Position numbers and translations under genes: made by a program. DNA of 64,000 nucleotides, taken from positions 62,001-126,000 of the forward strand of contig NZ_QGTW01000015.1 in NCBI RefSeq assembly GCF_003182355.1, written 5' to 3'. The notes beneath the pieces were generated by a model that searched no databases, had not been told where the DNA came from, and saw only the letters and a program-made list of their open reading frames with translations. The DNA is from Cytobacillus oceanisediminis (lineage in GTDB: Bacteria > Bacillota > Bacilli > Bacillales > Cytobacillaceae). Positions 23,392 to 32,684 of the stretch are shown one piece after another. The stretch's first letter is position 1; each line of letters starts with the position of its first letter.

Positions 23392-24864
23392 GTGGGAGTT
23401 CGATTAAGCAAGGGACAAAAAGTGGATTTAACAAAGACTAATCCCGGTTTGCAGGTTGTTGCGGCAGGGTTGGGCTGGGATGTCAGCCACAACCAAGCCC
23501 AATATGACCTGGATGCTTCAGCATTTTTAACAGATGCGACCGGAAAAGTCCAAAGTGATAGTGACTTTGTATTCTATAATAATCCTTCAGGCGGGAATGG
23601 GTCGATCCTATACAGCAGCGATAACCGGACTGGGGCTGGGGCCGGGGATGATGAACAAATCAGGATTGAATTAAATAAGGTGCCGCAGCATATTCACCGC
23701 ATTGCTTTTACCATTACCATCCATGATGCCCAGGCAAAAGGCCAAAGCTTTGGACAAGTATCAAATGCTTATGTAAGAATTTTTAATGCTCTTACAAATG
23801 AAGAACTTCTGCGCTTCGATCTTGGCCGTGATTTTACCGTTGAAACAGCCATCGTGGCCGCAGAGCTGTACCGCCATAATGGCGAGTGGAAATTCAATGC
23901 AATCGCAAGCGGATTCCAGGGCGGATTGGCTGCTCTTTGCGGTAACTTTGGCGTTTCCGTTGACGATGAGCCTGCGCCAAGCCCGCAGCCTGCATACAGC
24001 CAAAACCAATACCAGCAGACGAGCAACTTTGGACAGCCTTCCCAGGGATATAACTCTCCTCAGAGCCAGCCAAGTCCATCGTACAGCCAGCCTGCACAGA
24101 CAGGATTCAATCAGCCTGCCTATAGCCAGCCTTCTTATAATCAAACAGACTATAATAGCCCTGCAGCCCAGCCATCATCATTCGGCAGCCAAACCAGATT
24201 CGGGCAGCCAGTGCAAGCCCAACCCTATACAGATGGAAACATTGCCTGCACCCGCTGCGGATCTACTAACATTCGAACGGGACAAAAAGGGTTCGGACTC
24301 GGAAAAGCGGCTATCGGCGGACTTATTCTCGGACCTGTCGGCCTTCTTGGCGGCTTTATAGGAAAAAACCAGCTCAAACTTACCTGCAATGCCTGCGGAA
24401 ATTCCTGGTCTCCCAATCAAACAGACTATGTCCAATGGGCCAATGACCAGAAACGCAGAGCACAGGAATTGTTTACACGCTTCAAGAGCCAGGATGTCAT
24501 GGATGCCGTTGTCGCCTCATGCGCACTTGTTGGCATGGCTGATGGCAGACTTGATCCTTCTGAACGTGAAAAAATGATTGAATTTGTTAATAGCAGCCAG
24601 GAATTAAAAGTATTTGATACACAAAAAGTCATTCAGCAATTCAATATGTTTGTACAGCGAATTGAAATGGATCCGATTATCGGCAGGGCAGAAGCCTTTA
24701 AAGCTGTTGGCCGGGTTAGAAACAAGCCAGAAATTGCCCGCCTTGTAGCCCGTTATTGCATCGCGATCGGCTACGCGGATGGCCAATTTGATCAAAATGA
24801 AAAACAAGCTGTCACGGAAATCTGCATGGAACTCGGCTTAAATCCACACGAATTCTTATCTTAA
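23392..24864 (+). CDS. TerD - zinc ribbon - TerB fusion protein
   Basis: The 490-aa product has three parts. Residues 1-185 are a TerD domain (VRLSKGQKVDLTKTNPGL, YDLDASAFL, and an acidic Ca2+-binding loop near AGAGDDEQIRIEL). A 95-residue linker is rich in Gln, Ser, Pro, Tyr. A four-cysteine zinc ribbon (CTRCGSTNIR ... CNACGNSW, about 280-340) flanks a Gly-rich hydrophobic hairpin (GLGKAAIGGLILGPVGLLGG), and the last 120 residues are a TerB-like helical domain (SCALVGMADGRLDPSER). Ter domains act at the membrane in tellurite, phage and envelope-stress resistance. I chose GTG 23392 because AAGGAG lies eight bases upstream and TerD proteins start MGV. An ECF promoter precedes it. Confidence 0.9.
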   Translation: MGVRLSKGQKVDLTKTNPGLQVVAAGLGWDVSHNQAQYDLDASAFLTDATGKVQSDSDFVFYNNPSGGNGSILYSSDNRTGAGAGDDEQIRIELNKVPQHIHRIAFTITIHDAQAKGQSFGQVSNAYVRIFNALTNEELLRFDLGRDFTVETAIVAAELYRHNGEWKFNAIASGFQGGLAALCGNFGVSVDDEPAPSPQPAYSQNQYQQTSNFGQPSQGYNSPQSQPSPSYSQPAQTGFNQPAYSQPSYNQTDYNSPAAQPSSFGSQTRFGQPVQAQPYTDGNIACTRCGSTNIRTGQKGFGLGKAAIGGLILGPVGLLGGFIGKNQLKLTCNACGNSWSPNQTDYVQWANDQKRRAQELFTRFKSQDVMDAVVASCALVGMADGRLDPSEREKMIEFVNSSQELKVFDTQKVIQQFNMFVQRIEMDPIIGRAEAFKAVGRVRNKPEIARLVARYCIAIGYADGQFDQNEKQAVTEICMELGLNPHEFLS

Positions 24865-24880
24865 TATTTGACCTAACGAC

Positions 24881-24911
24881 AGCTCTGCCGGACATCGGCA
24901 GAGCTTTTTTT
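24881..24911 (+). terminator. Terminator of the TerD-TerB gene
   Basis: AGCTCTGCCG pairs with CGGCAGAGCT, then TTTTTTT. Confidence 0.9.
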
Positions 24912-25068
24912 GAAATTATTCCCTCTTCCTCCGAGATATGCCGCATACAAAGTCCTTATGCGGGTATACTCAAAAAGATAAAGCGAAAAGCGCCTTTACC
25001 AGCCCAAGCCAAAACATGCGATCACCCTTCTTCGCCCATACTTAAAGCTATTAAGGGAGGTAATATCC

Positions 25069-25917
25069 TTGAAAGAAAGCTCATCAACCGAACGTTATAT
25101 GCCTATGACTTCCTCCACGAGCGGAATGATTGTTAATGAGGCAGATGGTGTGTACTGCCTGACAGTGCAGATTGTAAATATTTGTTTTGTACGGGTATCC
25201 GAAGAGCCTGGTGATTGGGTACTTGTCGACGCAGGCATGCCAAAGTCAGCTGACAAAATAATAGAAGCTGCCGAGGAGCTTTACGGCGAGAATGCAAAAC
25301 CGCGGGCTATTATATTAACGCACGGCCATTTTGACCATGTTGGCGCCATTATCGATTTGGTCGAGCGCTGGCAGGTTCCTGTATACGCCCATCCGCTGGA
25401 GCTGCCATTTTTAACAGGAAAACAAGATTATCCTAAACCGGATGCCAGTGTAGAAGGCGGATTGGTTGCCAAAATGTCCCCGGCCTTCCCGCACGAAGGC
25501 ATTGATCTGGGTACCCATGTTCAGTCACTGCCTGAGGATGAAAGCGTTCCGCATATGGCGGGATGGAAATGGATCCACACACCGGGCCATACACCTGGAC
25601 ATGTTTCATTGTTCAGAGAAGCTGACCGCGTCTTAATTGCAGGCGACGCTTTTGTAACCGTGAAACAGGAATCACTTTACAGCGTGCTGACACAGGAGCA
25701 GGAAATCAGCGGCCCGCCACGCTATTTAACAACAGATTGGGAAGCAGCCCGCACCTCTGTCCAAAAACTTGAGGCGCTGCAGCCGACTGTTGCAATTACA
25801 GGACATGGAGTCCCAATGGCTGCAGGTACATTAAGAGAAAGCCTCGCCAAGCTGGTCAATGAATTTGACGAAATCGCTATCCCGGACCACGGAAAATATG
25901 TTGACGGCGAACGCTAA
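25069..25917 (+). CDS. MBL-fold metallohydrolase, 282 aa
   Basis: The beta-lactamase-fold motifs are complete: THGHFDHVG (metal ligands), HTPGHTPGHVS (His), IAGDAFVT (bridging Asp) and ITGHGVPM (His). The protein resembles the glyoxalase II-like group of Bacillus enzymes with broad hydrolytic potential (lactones, thioesters); the substrate cannot be told from sequence. Start TTG 25069 follows GGGAGG. It is a single gene ended by a terminator. Confidence 0.88.
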   Translation: MKESSSTERYMPMTSSTSGMIVNEADGVYCLTVQIVNICFVRVSEEPGDWVLVDAGMPKSADKIIEAAEELYGENAKPRAIILTHGHFDHVGAIIDLVERWQVPVYAHPLELPFLTGKQDYPKPDASVEGGLVAKMSPAFPHEGIDLGTHVQSLPEDESVPHMAGWKWIHTPGHTPGHVSLFREADRVLIAGDAFVTVKQESLYSVLTQEQEISGPPRYLTTDWEAARTSVQKLEALQPTVAITGHGVPMAAGTLRESLAKLVNEFDEIAIPDHGKYVDGER

Positions 25918-25918
25918 A

Positions 25919-25962
25919 AGCAAGCAAGGTTCACTTTGAAGAGTGGACCTTGCTTTTTTTTG
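25919..25962 (+). terminator. Terminator of MBL gene
   Basis: AGCAAGGTTCAC pairs with GTGGACCTTGCT, then TTTTTTT. Confidence 0.85.
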
Positions 25963-26032
25963 TGATGTTTAAAAGCATCAAAAAAAGGAAGAGTATAGAA
26001 ACAGATATTTTAATAGTTCAGGAGGTTAGAGT

Positions 26033-26377
26033 ATGCATCTGGAAAACTTTAAAGACCAGAAAATCCAAATAAAATTCAAAAACTTTCCGAATGACCTGGT
26101 AGGCCCCACAACCGGCATTTACCAGCCGGATGAATGGTACCTCGTCAAATTGATCAAAACGGAAAGTATGGGAATCTGGGTCGAAAATCCTTGCTTCAAA
26201 CGCACAAAAATCCAGGAAGAAGACGGTACAGACATCCCTGAGGAAGAGCAGAAAGAGGAAGATTGTGTGACCCACTTCCTCATCCGCTGGGACTATATCA
26301 GCTCTGTCATCACTTTTCCGGATGATAAAACACTCGGTGTCGATAAAAAGGCTAAATTAATAGGCTTCCAGCCTTAA
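26033..26377 (+). CDS. Conserved-looking cytoplasmic protein, 114 aa
   Basis: ATG 26033 follows AGGAGG. A soluble, mostly beta protein with a charged Glu-rich loop in the middle (KIQEEDGTDIPEEEQKEED). No motif that I can assign and no membrane helix. The two halves KIQIKFKNF and FLIRWDYISSVITFP suggest an Sm-like or OB-like small beta-barrel, but this is only a shape guess. It is a single gene between two terminators. Confidence 0.65.
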   Translation: MHLENFKDQKIQIKFKNFPNDLVGPTTGIYQPDEWYLVKLIKTESMGIWVENPCFKRTKIQEEDGTDIPEEEQKEEDCVTHFLIRWDYISSVITFPDDKTLGVDKKAKLIGFQP

Positions 26378-26407
26378 ATTTTAACTACCATCTAGGCTTT
26401 AAAATTA

Positions 26408-26446
26408 TATAAAAAAGGAAGGCTCCCTCAAAGCCTTCCTTTTTTC
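26408..26446. terminator. Bidirectional terminator
   Basis: AAAAAAGGAAGGCT pairs with AGCCTTCCTTTTTT, so both strands end in T runs. It separates the converging 114-aa gene and AEC gene. Confidence 0.9.
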
Positions 26447-27347
26447 ATGATAAAATCGCCAGCAGCAAAGGAATCGTTACAATACTTAATAGTGTAGTAA
26501 CAAGTGTGCTGTATGATACGAGATCTGGCTCTGTATTAAATTGCAATGAAAACATCGTAGTATTAGCAGCAGTGGGCATAGCTGCGAGTATAATCAGAAT
26601 CTTAGCCAGCATCCCATCGATGGGCAGCAGCATGATCAGCCCAACAGCAACAGCGGGGGCAATTAGCATCTTCATAACAACAATGAGATATAAATTAGCC
26701 CGCTTAACCTCTTTTCTTTTAATCGTAGCCAACTGCATACCAAGAACGATCATAATAGTTGGAATTGTTGCATCCGCAATCAGGCTAACCGGCTGCATAA
26801 GAAACCCAGGAACAGGAACGGCTGCTAACTGAAACAGTACCCCCGCCATAGCTCCATAAATAATTGGCATCTTTGCAATGGATAGCAGTGATTCCTTGAG
26901 GTTATATTCATCACTGCTCCCTATGGCTGCATAATAAATTCCTACCGTATTCATTAAAAAGGATTGAATAACCATCATGATAATAGCATAATCAAATCCG
27001 GCAGTTCCAAATGCAAATAAGATAATTGGGGTGCCATAATTACCACTATTCATAAAAACCGCTGATAATATCATAGCGGATAATTTCTTCCTGCTGGCCT
27101 TCATCATTTTGCCCCCAGTTTTGACAACCACTATCATCGTCAGACAAAGAAGCACACAAAATATTAGAATATAAAAATACTCTACTGTCAGTTTGTTTTC
27201 ATAAAAGGTCCGGAATGCAAGGAACGGATACATTAAATAGAGGGCTGTGGAGGAAACCGATTTCCGTTCGAATCCAACGATTTTTTGGCCGATATATCCA
27301 ACCGTTATTATTAGGAAGGCTGGGATGACTGCCAAAACAAACTCCAT
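26445..27347 (-). CDS. AEC-family transporter (auxin-efflux-carrier fold)
   Basis: The 300-aa product has about ten hydrophobic segments in two inverted halves, with the typical broken helices (MNSGNYGTPIILFAFG and AAMPTAANTTMFSLQF). Bacterial AEC proteins carry malate or other carboxylates (for example MleP-type carriers). Its place next to malate genes suggests a dicarboxylate or related acid as substrate, an inference only. The start at 27347 has a modest ribosome site (TTGGTGA). It ends at the bidirectional terminator. Confidence 0.85.
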   Translation of the reverse strand: MEFVLAVIPAFLIITVGYIGQKIVGFERKSVSSTALYLMYPFLAFRTFYENKLTVEYFYILIFCVLLCLTMIVVVKTGGKMMKASRKKLSAMILSAVFMNSGNYGTPIILFAFGTAGFDYAIIMMVIQSFLMNTVGIYYAAIGSSDEYNLKESLLSIAKMPIIYGAMAGVLFQLAAVPVPGFLMQPVSLIADATIPTIMIVLGMQLATIKRKEVKRANLYLIVVMKMLIAPAVAVGLIMLLPIDGMLAKILIILAAMPTAANTTMFSLQFNTEPDLVSYSTLVTTLLSIVTIPLLLAILS

Positions 27348-27382
27348 ATAGGTTCACCAACGTTTCATTTTTTCTTTTCACA

Positions 27383-27411
27383 GAAGAAAGCATCGGGTTT
27401 CCCCAATGCTT
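27383..27411 (-). terminator. Terminator after maeN
   Basis: AGCATTGGGG / CCCGATGCT stem, then TTCTTCT on the minus strand. Confidence 0.65.
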
Positions 27412-27431
27412 ACTTAATAGTATACATCATT

Positions 27432-28760
27432 TTATAAAAACAAAGGGATCAGCAATCCGGACAATAGCAATATTAATGCTCCGCCAAGCCTGGATGAAAT
27501 TTGCGCGAAAGGCATTAATTCCATTCTTTTTGATGCTGAAAGAACTGCAACATCTCCTGTTCCGCCCATGTTTGCCATACAAAGGCCTGCTGTGATTGCT
27601 GCCTCAATTGGATAGAAGCCTACTAATTTACCCAATAAACCAGCACCTAGAATAGCACCCAGCACTACCGCAAAAACAGTAAGAATATACTGAAGGGATA
27701 ATGCTTGCAGTACTGTATTCAAATCTGTGTAAGCGACCCCGATTCCGAATAAAAGAGCGAACGTCCAGTTGCTAGCTACAAACTGATACCATTGGCTTGC
27801 ACCATCTACAACACTTTTCGGAATTAGATTAGCAATTTTTGCGGCAGCTACCAAAATAATCATAATGGCATAAGGATGGAGCGGAAGAAAATCGCCCAGC
27901 AGAGTTCCAAGTGTGAAAAAGGTTAGTCCTGCTAATAGGCCTGCACCCATTTTTCCAATATTATATTTTGATTCCGTTTTCTCATATTTAAAGCCCTGAA
28001 TTAATTGGCCATTACCGGTCAAGGATGGGAACCTTTTCCCTATCCTGTCCAGTATACTTGCAAATACAATAGCAAAAACATTTCCTAGCGCAAGAGCTGG
28101 AACTAGCATGGAAATATAATAGCTTGGTTCATTCCCAAGAAGTTCGGAATAGATCTGGCTCATAGGTACAGCTCCTGCACCCATGCCTCCGCCCATTATG
28201 GGCATCGCAATAACCAGTACTGCATCCTGAAGAGTGAACCCTACCATCAAGCCTACAGCCCCAGTAATAGCAACAGCTCCAATAACAGCTCCCATAATAG
28301 GAAGGAAATAACGAAGACCGACTTTTACAAGGATTTTTGAATTCATTCCTAATATACTGCCTGTTATCAACGCAGCAATATAAAAATCAAGGAATCCCCC
28401 GTCTTTCATAAAACTGGTGACCGAGGCTGTTATATCTTCCGGAAGGAGTCCGCTATACACCATGTAAGCGGATCCAAAAATAGCGACAATAGCCCCGCCG
28501 CCTAAGAACGTTTTTACGATTGGCAGCCTGTCGCCAATCCAGCCAAAAGCTTCACCTAAAACAATCATCACAAGCAAACTTCCAATCATTCCCCCTGGCA
28601 GATTGCCTGTATACATGCTCATTAACGTAATAACTGCGAATACGGAAAACCATACAACTGGTATATTGAAAATTTTATAATCCATCAAAGAGTTTACTGG
28701 AACTACCTTTTGCTCTTTTACGGGGCGGTCACTTTCCTCTTTTCTCACTGCCTGTACCAT
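27432..28760 (-). CDS. maeN: Na+:malate (2-hydroxycarboxylate) symporter
   Basis: The 442-aa membrane protein belongs to the 2-hydroxycarboxylate transporter family (CitS, CimH, MaeN). It has two GGxG reentrant loops (MPIMGGGMGAGAVPMSQIY and AGLCMANMGGTGDVAVLS) that form the substrate and Na+ sites. It imports malate with sodium. MaeN is preferred over citrate carriers because a malic enzyme gene lies 40 bases upstream and the MalK-MalR pair further upstream, as around B. subtilis maeN. ATG 28760 follows AAGGAGG. Confidence 0.9.
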   Translation of the reverse strand: MVQAVRKEESDRPVKEQKVVPVNSLMDYKIFNIPVVWFSVFAVITLMSMYTGNLPGGMIGSLLVMIVLGEAFGWIGDRLPIVKTFLGGGAIVAIFGSAYMVYSGLLPEDITASVTSFMKDGGFLDFYIAALITGSILGMNSKILVKVGLRYFLPIMGAVIGAVAITGAVGLMVGFTLQDAVLVIAMPIMGGGMGAGAVPMSQIYSELLGNEPSYYISMLVPALALGNVFAIVFASILDRIGKRFPSLTGNGQLIQGFKYEKTESKYNIGKMGAGLLAGLTFFTLGTLLGDFLPLHPYAIMIILVAAAKIANLIPKSVVDGASQWYQFVASNWTFALLFGIGVAYTDLNTVLQALSLQYILTVFAVVLGAILGAGLLGKLVGFYPIEAAITAGLCMANMGGTGDVAVLSASKRMELMPFAQISSRLGGALILLLSGLLIPLFL

Positions 28761-28800
28761 CTAATCATCCTCCTTTTTAAAAAAACGGCAAATGTTCAGC

Positions 28801-29991
28801 TTAAGACACTGAACTTTTGCCCTTCTTTTCTTGAATGGCCATTGCTGACACCGCTTTAGCTACTGCCTGCGGAACTCTAGGATCAAGCGCATTAGGAATA
28901 ATAAAACTTGCATTCAATTCTTTTTCTGAAATCACATCTGCTATGGCTTGAGCTGCTGCTACCTTCATCTCCACTGTGATATCCTTGGCTTTTGAATCCA
29001 AAGCACCTCTGAAAATCCCTGGGAAAGCAAGCAGGTTATTGACCTGGTTCGGGTAATCAGATCTTCCTGTTCCCACAACCGCTGCTCCTGCCTCCAATGC
29101 TTCTTCTGGATAAATTTCCGGAATTGGATTGGCCATAGCAAAAATAATCGGGTCGCGATCCATTAATTTTATATTCTCTGCTTTTAATGCTCCCGGTCCC
29201 GATACGCCAATGAATACGTCAGTGCCTTTTATGGCATCTTTTAAGTTCCCTTTAACTCTTTTTAAATTGGTTACCTCTGCCATGCTTTCCTGCATTGGGT
29301 TCATCCACTTCTCCCCCTTGCAGACGATCCCTTCCAAGCTTACAAGAGTAATATTTTTATAGCCTGCATGCATGAGCAATTTGGCTATAGCTATCCCGGC
29401 TGCTCCTGCACCATTAATAACGATTTCAACGGTACGATGCTGTTTGTTTACAACACGAAGAGCATTTATCAGTGCACCCAGCACAACGATGGCGGTTCCA
29501 TGCTGATCATCATGAAATACCGGAATATCAAGTTCTTCTCTAAGACGGCTTTCAATCTCAAAGCACCTCGGTGCGGAGATATCTTCCAAATTCACACCAC
29601 CAAATGTAGGGGCAAGCGCCTTAATAATATTGACAATTTCATCGGGATCTTTCGTATCAAGGCAAAGAGGTACAGCATCTATATCAGCAAACTTTTTAAA
29701 CAAGATGCTTTTTCCTTCCATAACAGGCATTGCCGCTTTTGGTCCGATGTCTCCCAATCCAAGAACAGCCGTACCATCTGTAATGACCGCTACCATATTT
29801 CCTCTAGATGTCAGTGAATCAGCCTCACGGGGGTTATCCGCAATTGCTTTGCATACATCCGCAACACCAGGTGTATATACCAAACTTAAATCGGACTCAT
29901 TTCTGATATCCATTCTGCTTACTACTTCGATTTTACCTCCATGTTTGCGATGAAGATTAATTGCTTCTTGCTTAAGATTTTTTCCGATCAT
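28801..29991 (-). CDS. NAD(P)-dependent malic enzyme (YtsJ-type)
   Basis: The 396-aa product has the short bacterial malic-enzyme layout: catalytic Tyr in SLVYTPGVADVC, the Lys-containing stretch GLGDIGPKAAMPVMEGK, metal ligands in FHDDQHGTAIV and the nucleotide loop INGAGAAGIAIAKLL. It oxidatively decarboxylates malate to pyruvate and CO2. It is the first gene of a unit with maeN (40-base gap), so imported malate goes straight to pyruvate. A CcpA-type site lies upstream of the start. Whether it uses NAD or NADP cannot be fixed by eye. Confidence 0.92.
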   Translation of the reverse strand: MIGKNLKQEAINLHRKHGGKIEVVSRMDIRNESDLSLVYTPGVADVCKAIADNPREADSLTSRGNMVAVITDGTAVLGLGDIGPKAAMPVMEGKSILFKKFADIDAVPLCLDTKDPDEIVNIIKALAPTFGGVNLEDISAPRCFEIESRLREELDIPVFHDDQHGTAIVVLGALINALRVVNKQHRTVEIVINGAGAAGIAIAKLLMHAGYKNITLVSLEGIVCKGEKWMNPMQESMAEVTNLKRVKGNLKDAIKGTDVFIGVSGPGALKAENIKLMDRDPIIFAMANPIPEIYPEEALEAGAAVVGTGRSDYPNQVNNLLAFPGIFRGALDSKAKDITVEMKVAAAQAIADVISEKELNASFIIPNALDPRVPQAVAKAVSAMAIQEKKGKSSVS

Positions 29992-30008
29992 GAGAATAAC
30001 TCCTATCT

Positions 30009-30022
30009 GGTAATCGCTTTCA
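30009..30022 (-). promoter_or_regulatory. Putative CcpA site (cre) before malic enzyme
   Basis: On the minus strand TGAAAGCGATTACC matches TGWAANCGNTNWCA with one mismatch at the last base, about 20 bases before the ATG. Confidence 0.5.
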
Positions 30023-30094
30023 TTCTTTATGCCTTCATAATAAAAAAATTGACAGCCCTTTCATATGTTTTGAAACTATACAAATCTTTTTGTA

Positions 30095-30127
30095 ATTAAA
30101 AAAAGCGGCATCCGCCGCTTTTTTCTT
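30095..30127. terminator. Bidirectional terminator between malR and malic enzyme
   Basis: AAAAAGCGGC pairs with GCCGCTTTTT around ATCC; T runs on both strands. It separates malK-malR from the malic enzyme-maeN unit. Confidence 0.85.
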
Positions 30128-30132
30128 ATTTG

Positions 30133-30207
30133 TGCTCTGTCAAGCTTGCCTGTTGATTTCCGCTCCAATCAACAAGCTGCCAAAAAAGCAATGAACTTTA
30201 ACACAGC
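30133..30207. mobile_element. Mobile-looking repeat, copy 2: short deletion form
   Basis: Only the two ends of the family remain (GCTCTGTCAAGCTTGCCTGT ... GAACTTTAACACAGC), joined at a CTCCA sequence that occurs on both sides in full copies. CTTATTT flanks it on both sides (30125-30131 and 30208-30214), as a target duplication would. It abuts the malR stop codon. Confidence 0.75.
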
Positions 30208-30208
30208 C

Positions 30209-30928
30209 TTATTTTGAAATATATACATCAAGCAAATAACTATTTGTTTCTTTAAAAGCATATTGGGAAACAGGTCTCCCAATTCCGTAGGTTAATGATT
30301 CCTCCAGCACTCCGACTTCTGTTAAGAATCTCAGATATTTACGAATTGAAACACGTGATATATCTGTCTTCTCAGCAAGCTCATCGGTTGTGAACGGTGT
30401 CCTTCCCCATCCTCTAATCGTGCTGACAACTCCCTGCAGTGTTGTTTTAGTCAGTCCCTTAGGTAGAAGCTGGTCTGATTCCCCTGGAGTTTTCTGATCG
30501 TTTAGTATGAATTTTTGGTCCAATTCAACCTGGTTAATACTTTGTTTTATTTTTAAAAAATGATATTTATCTTTATAGTTTAATAGTGCCTGCTGAAATC
30601 TTTCGAACTCAAACGGTTTAATTAAGTAATCTGCCGCCCCCAGTCTGAGAGCAGTCTGAATTTTTTCAGTATCTGAAGCAGCGGTGATTACAATAACGTC
30701 AACTTCAATTCCCTTTTCCCTTACTTTTTTAAGGAGTTCGAGTCCATTCCTCCCAGGCATATAAACATCCAGCAGAATAAGATCCACCTTTTTTTCTTCA
30801 ATAAACCGCATCCCGTCTGCCACATTATGAACTGTTCCTGAATGGACAAATCCTTCCACTTCTGACAAGTAGCGCTTGTTAAATTCCGCAACCATTAGGT
30901 CATCATCAACAATCAGTACCTTAATCAT
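30209..30928 (-). CDS. malR: CitB-family response regulator (MalR)
   Basis: The 239-aa product has a receiver domain with acidic pocket DDD (8-10), phospho-acceptor Asp54 (LILLDVYMPG), Thr/Ala switch and Lys (LIKPF), and a C-terminal helix-turn-helix domain (TTDELAEKTDISRVSIRKYL). It pairs with the kinase upstream; the ATG overlaps the kinase stop by eight bases (ATGATTAA). I reject the longer frame because GGAAGG lies right before this ATG. In B. subtilis MalR activates maeN in response to malate. Confidence 0.9.
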   Translation of the reverse strand: MIKVLIVDDDLMVAEFNKRYLSEVEGFVHSGTVHNVADGMRFIEEKKVDLILLDVYMPGRNGLELLKKVREKGIEVDVIVITAASDTEKIQTALRLGAADYLIKPFEFERFQQALLNYKDKYHFLKIKQSINQVELDQKFILNDQKTPGESDQLLPKGLTKTTLQGVVSTIRGWGRTPFTTDELAEKTDISRVSIRKYLRFLTEVGVLEESLTYGIGRPVSQYAFKETNSYLLDVYISK

Positions 30929-32522
30929 CGTCCTTCCCCCCTGCTCTATAGGGCACCGCAGCCTGAAACACCATCTGCTCTTCATTAAAACAAACCTCTA
31001 TTGAGCCACCTAGCTTTTCAATACTATGCTTCACTAGATACAGCCCATAGCCTCGGTTTTCCCCCTTTGTAGAAAAGCCTTTTTTAAAGATTTCATCAAG
31101 AATGTCGTCTGGGATGCCTGGACCTGAATCCGTTAATTTTATAAAAAGCTGCTGATGCAGATACTTTAAATGCAAATTAATCGTTCTATCATCACATTCG
31201 CCAAGCGCTTCTACTGCATTGTCAATTAAATTCCCTATAATAGTAATCAGTTCATGAGTCGTCTCATCTTTATCTGGTTCAGGAATAACCGTTTCGTTTA
31301 TAATATTCAACTCTACATTCTCTTCCCTGGCGTAGCTTAGTTTCCCCATTAGAAATCCTGCCAGAGCCGGTTCCTTTATATTACGTGTGATGATTCCTGC
31401 TTCCTGACTCCGATGGTCAACCAATTTGCTGATAAAACCTGCTAGTTCTTCATGATAGCCCATCCTGACCATTCCCAAAATAACATGCATTTTATTTATG
31501 AATTCATGGGACTGTGCACGCAGAGATTCTGCATATGTCCGAACTCCTGTCAGCTGCTCGGCAAGCCTGTTCACTTCTGTTTTATCCCTAAAAGTTGAAA
31601 TAGCACCAACTACTTGATCATTGACCAATAAAGGTACACGGTTAACAAGTATGGATACTCCATTAATAGTTAATTCCTCGTCAAGCTCTGCCTGGCCCGT
31701 CTTAAGGACCCTATCCAGTTTGGTTGATGGCATATAGTCATAAATTTTCATGCCCACAGGATTGCCCGGCAGATTGGCATTCTTAAAGATTCTTAAAGCA
31801 GATTTATTAACCAATGTAATTTTAGAGTCCTGATCAACAGCAATAATTCCTTCGTGCACGGATTGAAGCATCGTACTTCGTTCCACCAAAATTTTTGCAA
31901 TCGCTGATGGCTCCAGTCCCAATAAAATCCGTTTTATATATTTTGCAAGTAAAATGGCGCCTGCCACTCCTGCCAGTATCCCCATTAAGGAGCCCAATAT
32001 GATATTTTCATGACTTCTTTCCAAAGCATTCTGGACATTTTCGAGAGAGATTCCAACAGCAACAGCTCCAATTTGCTCATTTTCGGTATTATATATAGGT
32101 GTGAAAGCTCTAAGTGATTCACCAAGGGTACCTTTGGAAGTCGATATGTACTCTCTGCCTTCAAGAACCACCTTTTCATCGCCTCCAACAAAGCTTTCTC
32201 CAATCAAATCTGGATTTGGATGTGACTTTCGAATGCCTTTCATATCCATCACAACAATGAACATCACATCAGTTGCTTCTTGTATCTCCCTTGCATATTC
32301 CTGAATTTCGTAAGCAGCCTCCTCATTTTGGAGACCAGCATGTACAATAGTTGATTTAGCTACCGTTCGGGAAACAATTTTAGCTTTCTCCTCTTGACTA
32401 TCCCGAATGTTTTTACTGACTGAGTTACTTATCAATAAGTCAGTCATAATGAGTGATACAAAAACGACCAAGCATACAAAAAATATAATAATCGTACTTA
32501 ACTTGAACCGTTGTCTTTCCAC
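30921..32522 (-). CDS. malK: Malate-sensing histidine kinase (MalK, DcuS/CitA type)
   Basis: The 533-aa kinase has two membrane helices (about 10-30 and 170-190) around a periplasmic-type PDC/Cache sensor domain (ATDVMFIVVMDMKGIRKSHPNP is the ligand-pocket strand), a cytoplasmic PAS domain, a SHEFINKMHVILGM phospho-acceptor box and an ATPase domain with NLIDNAVEA and DSGPGIPDDILDEIF. This is the CitA/DcuS layout for extracellular carboxylates. I chose GTG 32522 because AGAGGTG lies six bases before it. It overlaps malR and neighbours maeN, pointing to malate as the signal. Confidence 0.9.
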   Translation of the reverse strand: MERQRFKLSTIIIFFVCLVVFVSLIMTDLLISNSVSKNIRDSQEEKAKIVSRTVAKSTIVHAGLQNEEAAYEIQEYAREIQEATDVMFIVVMDMKGIRKSHPNPDLIGESFVGGDEKVVLEGREYISTSKGTLGESLRAFTPIYNTENEQIGAVAVGISLENVQNALERSHENIILGSLMGILAGVAGAILLAKYIKRILLGLEPSAIAKILVERSTMLQSVHEGIIAVDQDSKITLVNKSALRIFKNANLPGNPVGMKIYDYMPSTKLDRVLKTGQAELDEELTINGVSILVNRVPLLVNDQVVGAISTFRDKTEVNRLAEQLTGVRTYAESLRAQSHEFINKMHVILGMVRMGYHEELAGFISKLVDHRSQEAGIITRNIKEPALAGFLMGKLSYAREENVELNIINETVIPEPDKDETTHELITIIGNLIDNAVEALGECDDRTINLHLKYLHQQLFIKLTDSGPGIPDDILDEIFKKGFSTKGENRGYGLYLVKHSIEKLGGSIEVCFNEEQMVFQAAVPYRAGGKDDD

Positions 32523-32684
32523 ATTTCTCACCTCTGGCGCTTAGCAGCATCTGAGTCATATTTATTTATTTTACATGAGTTGTCCGTTAAGGAGAAAAAA
32601 ATTTTCAATTATGCGAGAAATGCTCCCATTTTTGCTATGATATATTTACCGACTTTTCTAAAAATAATTAACGGAGGCTGGACC

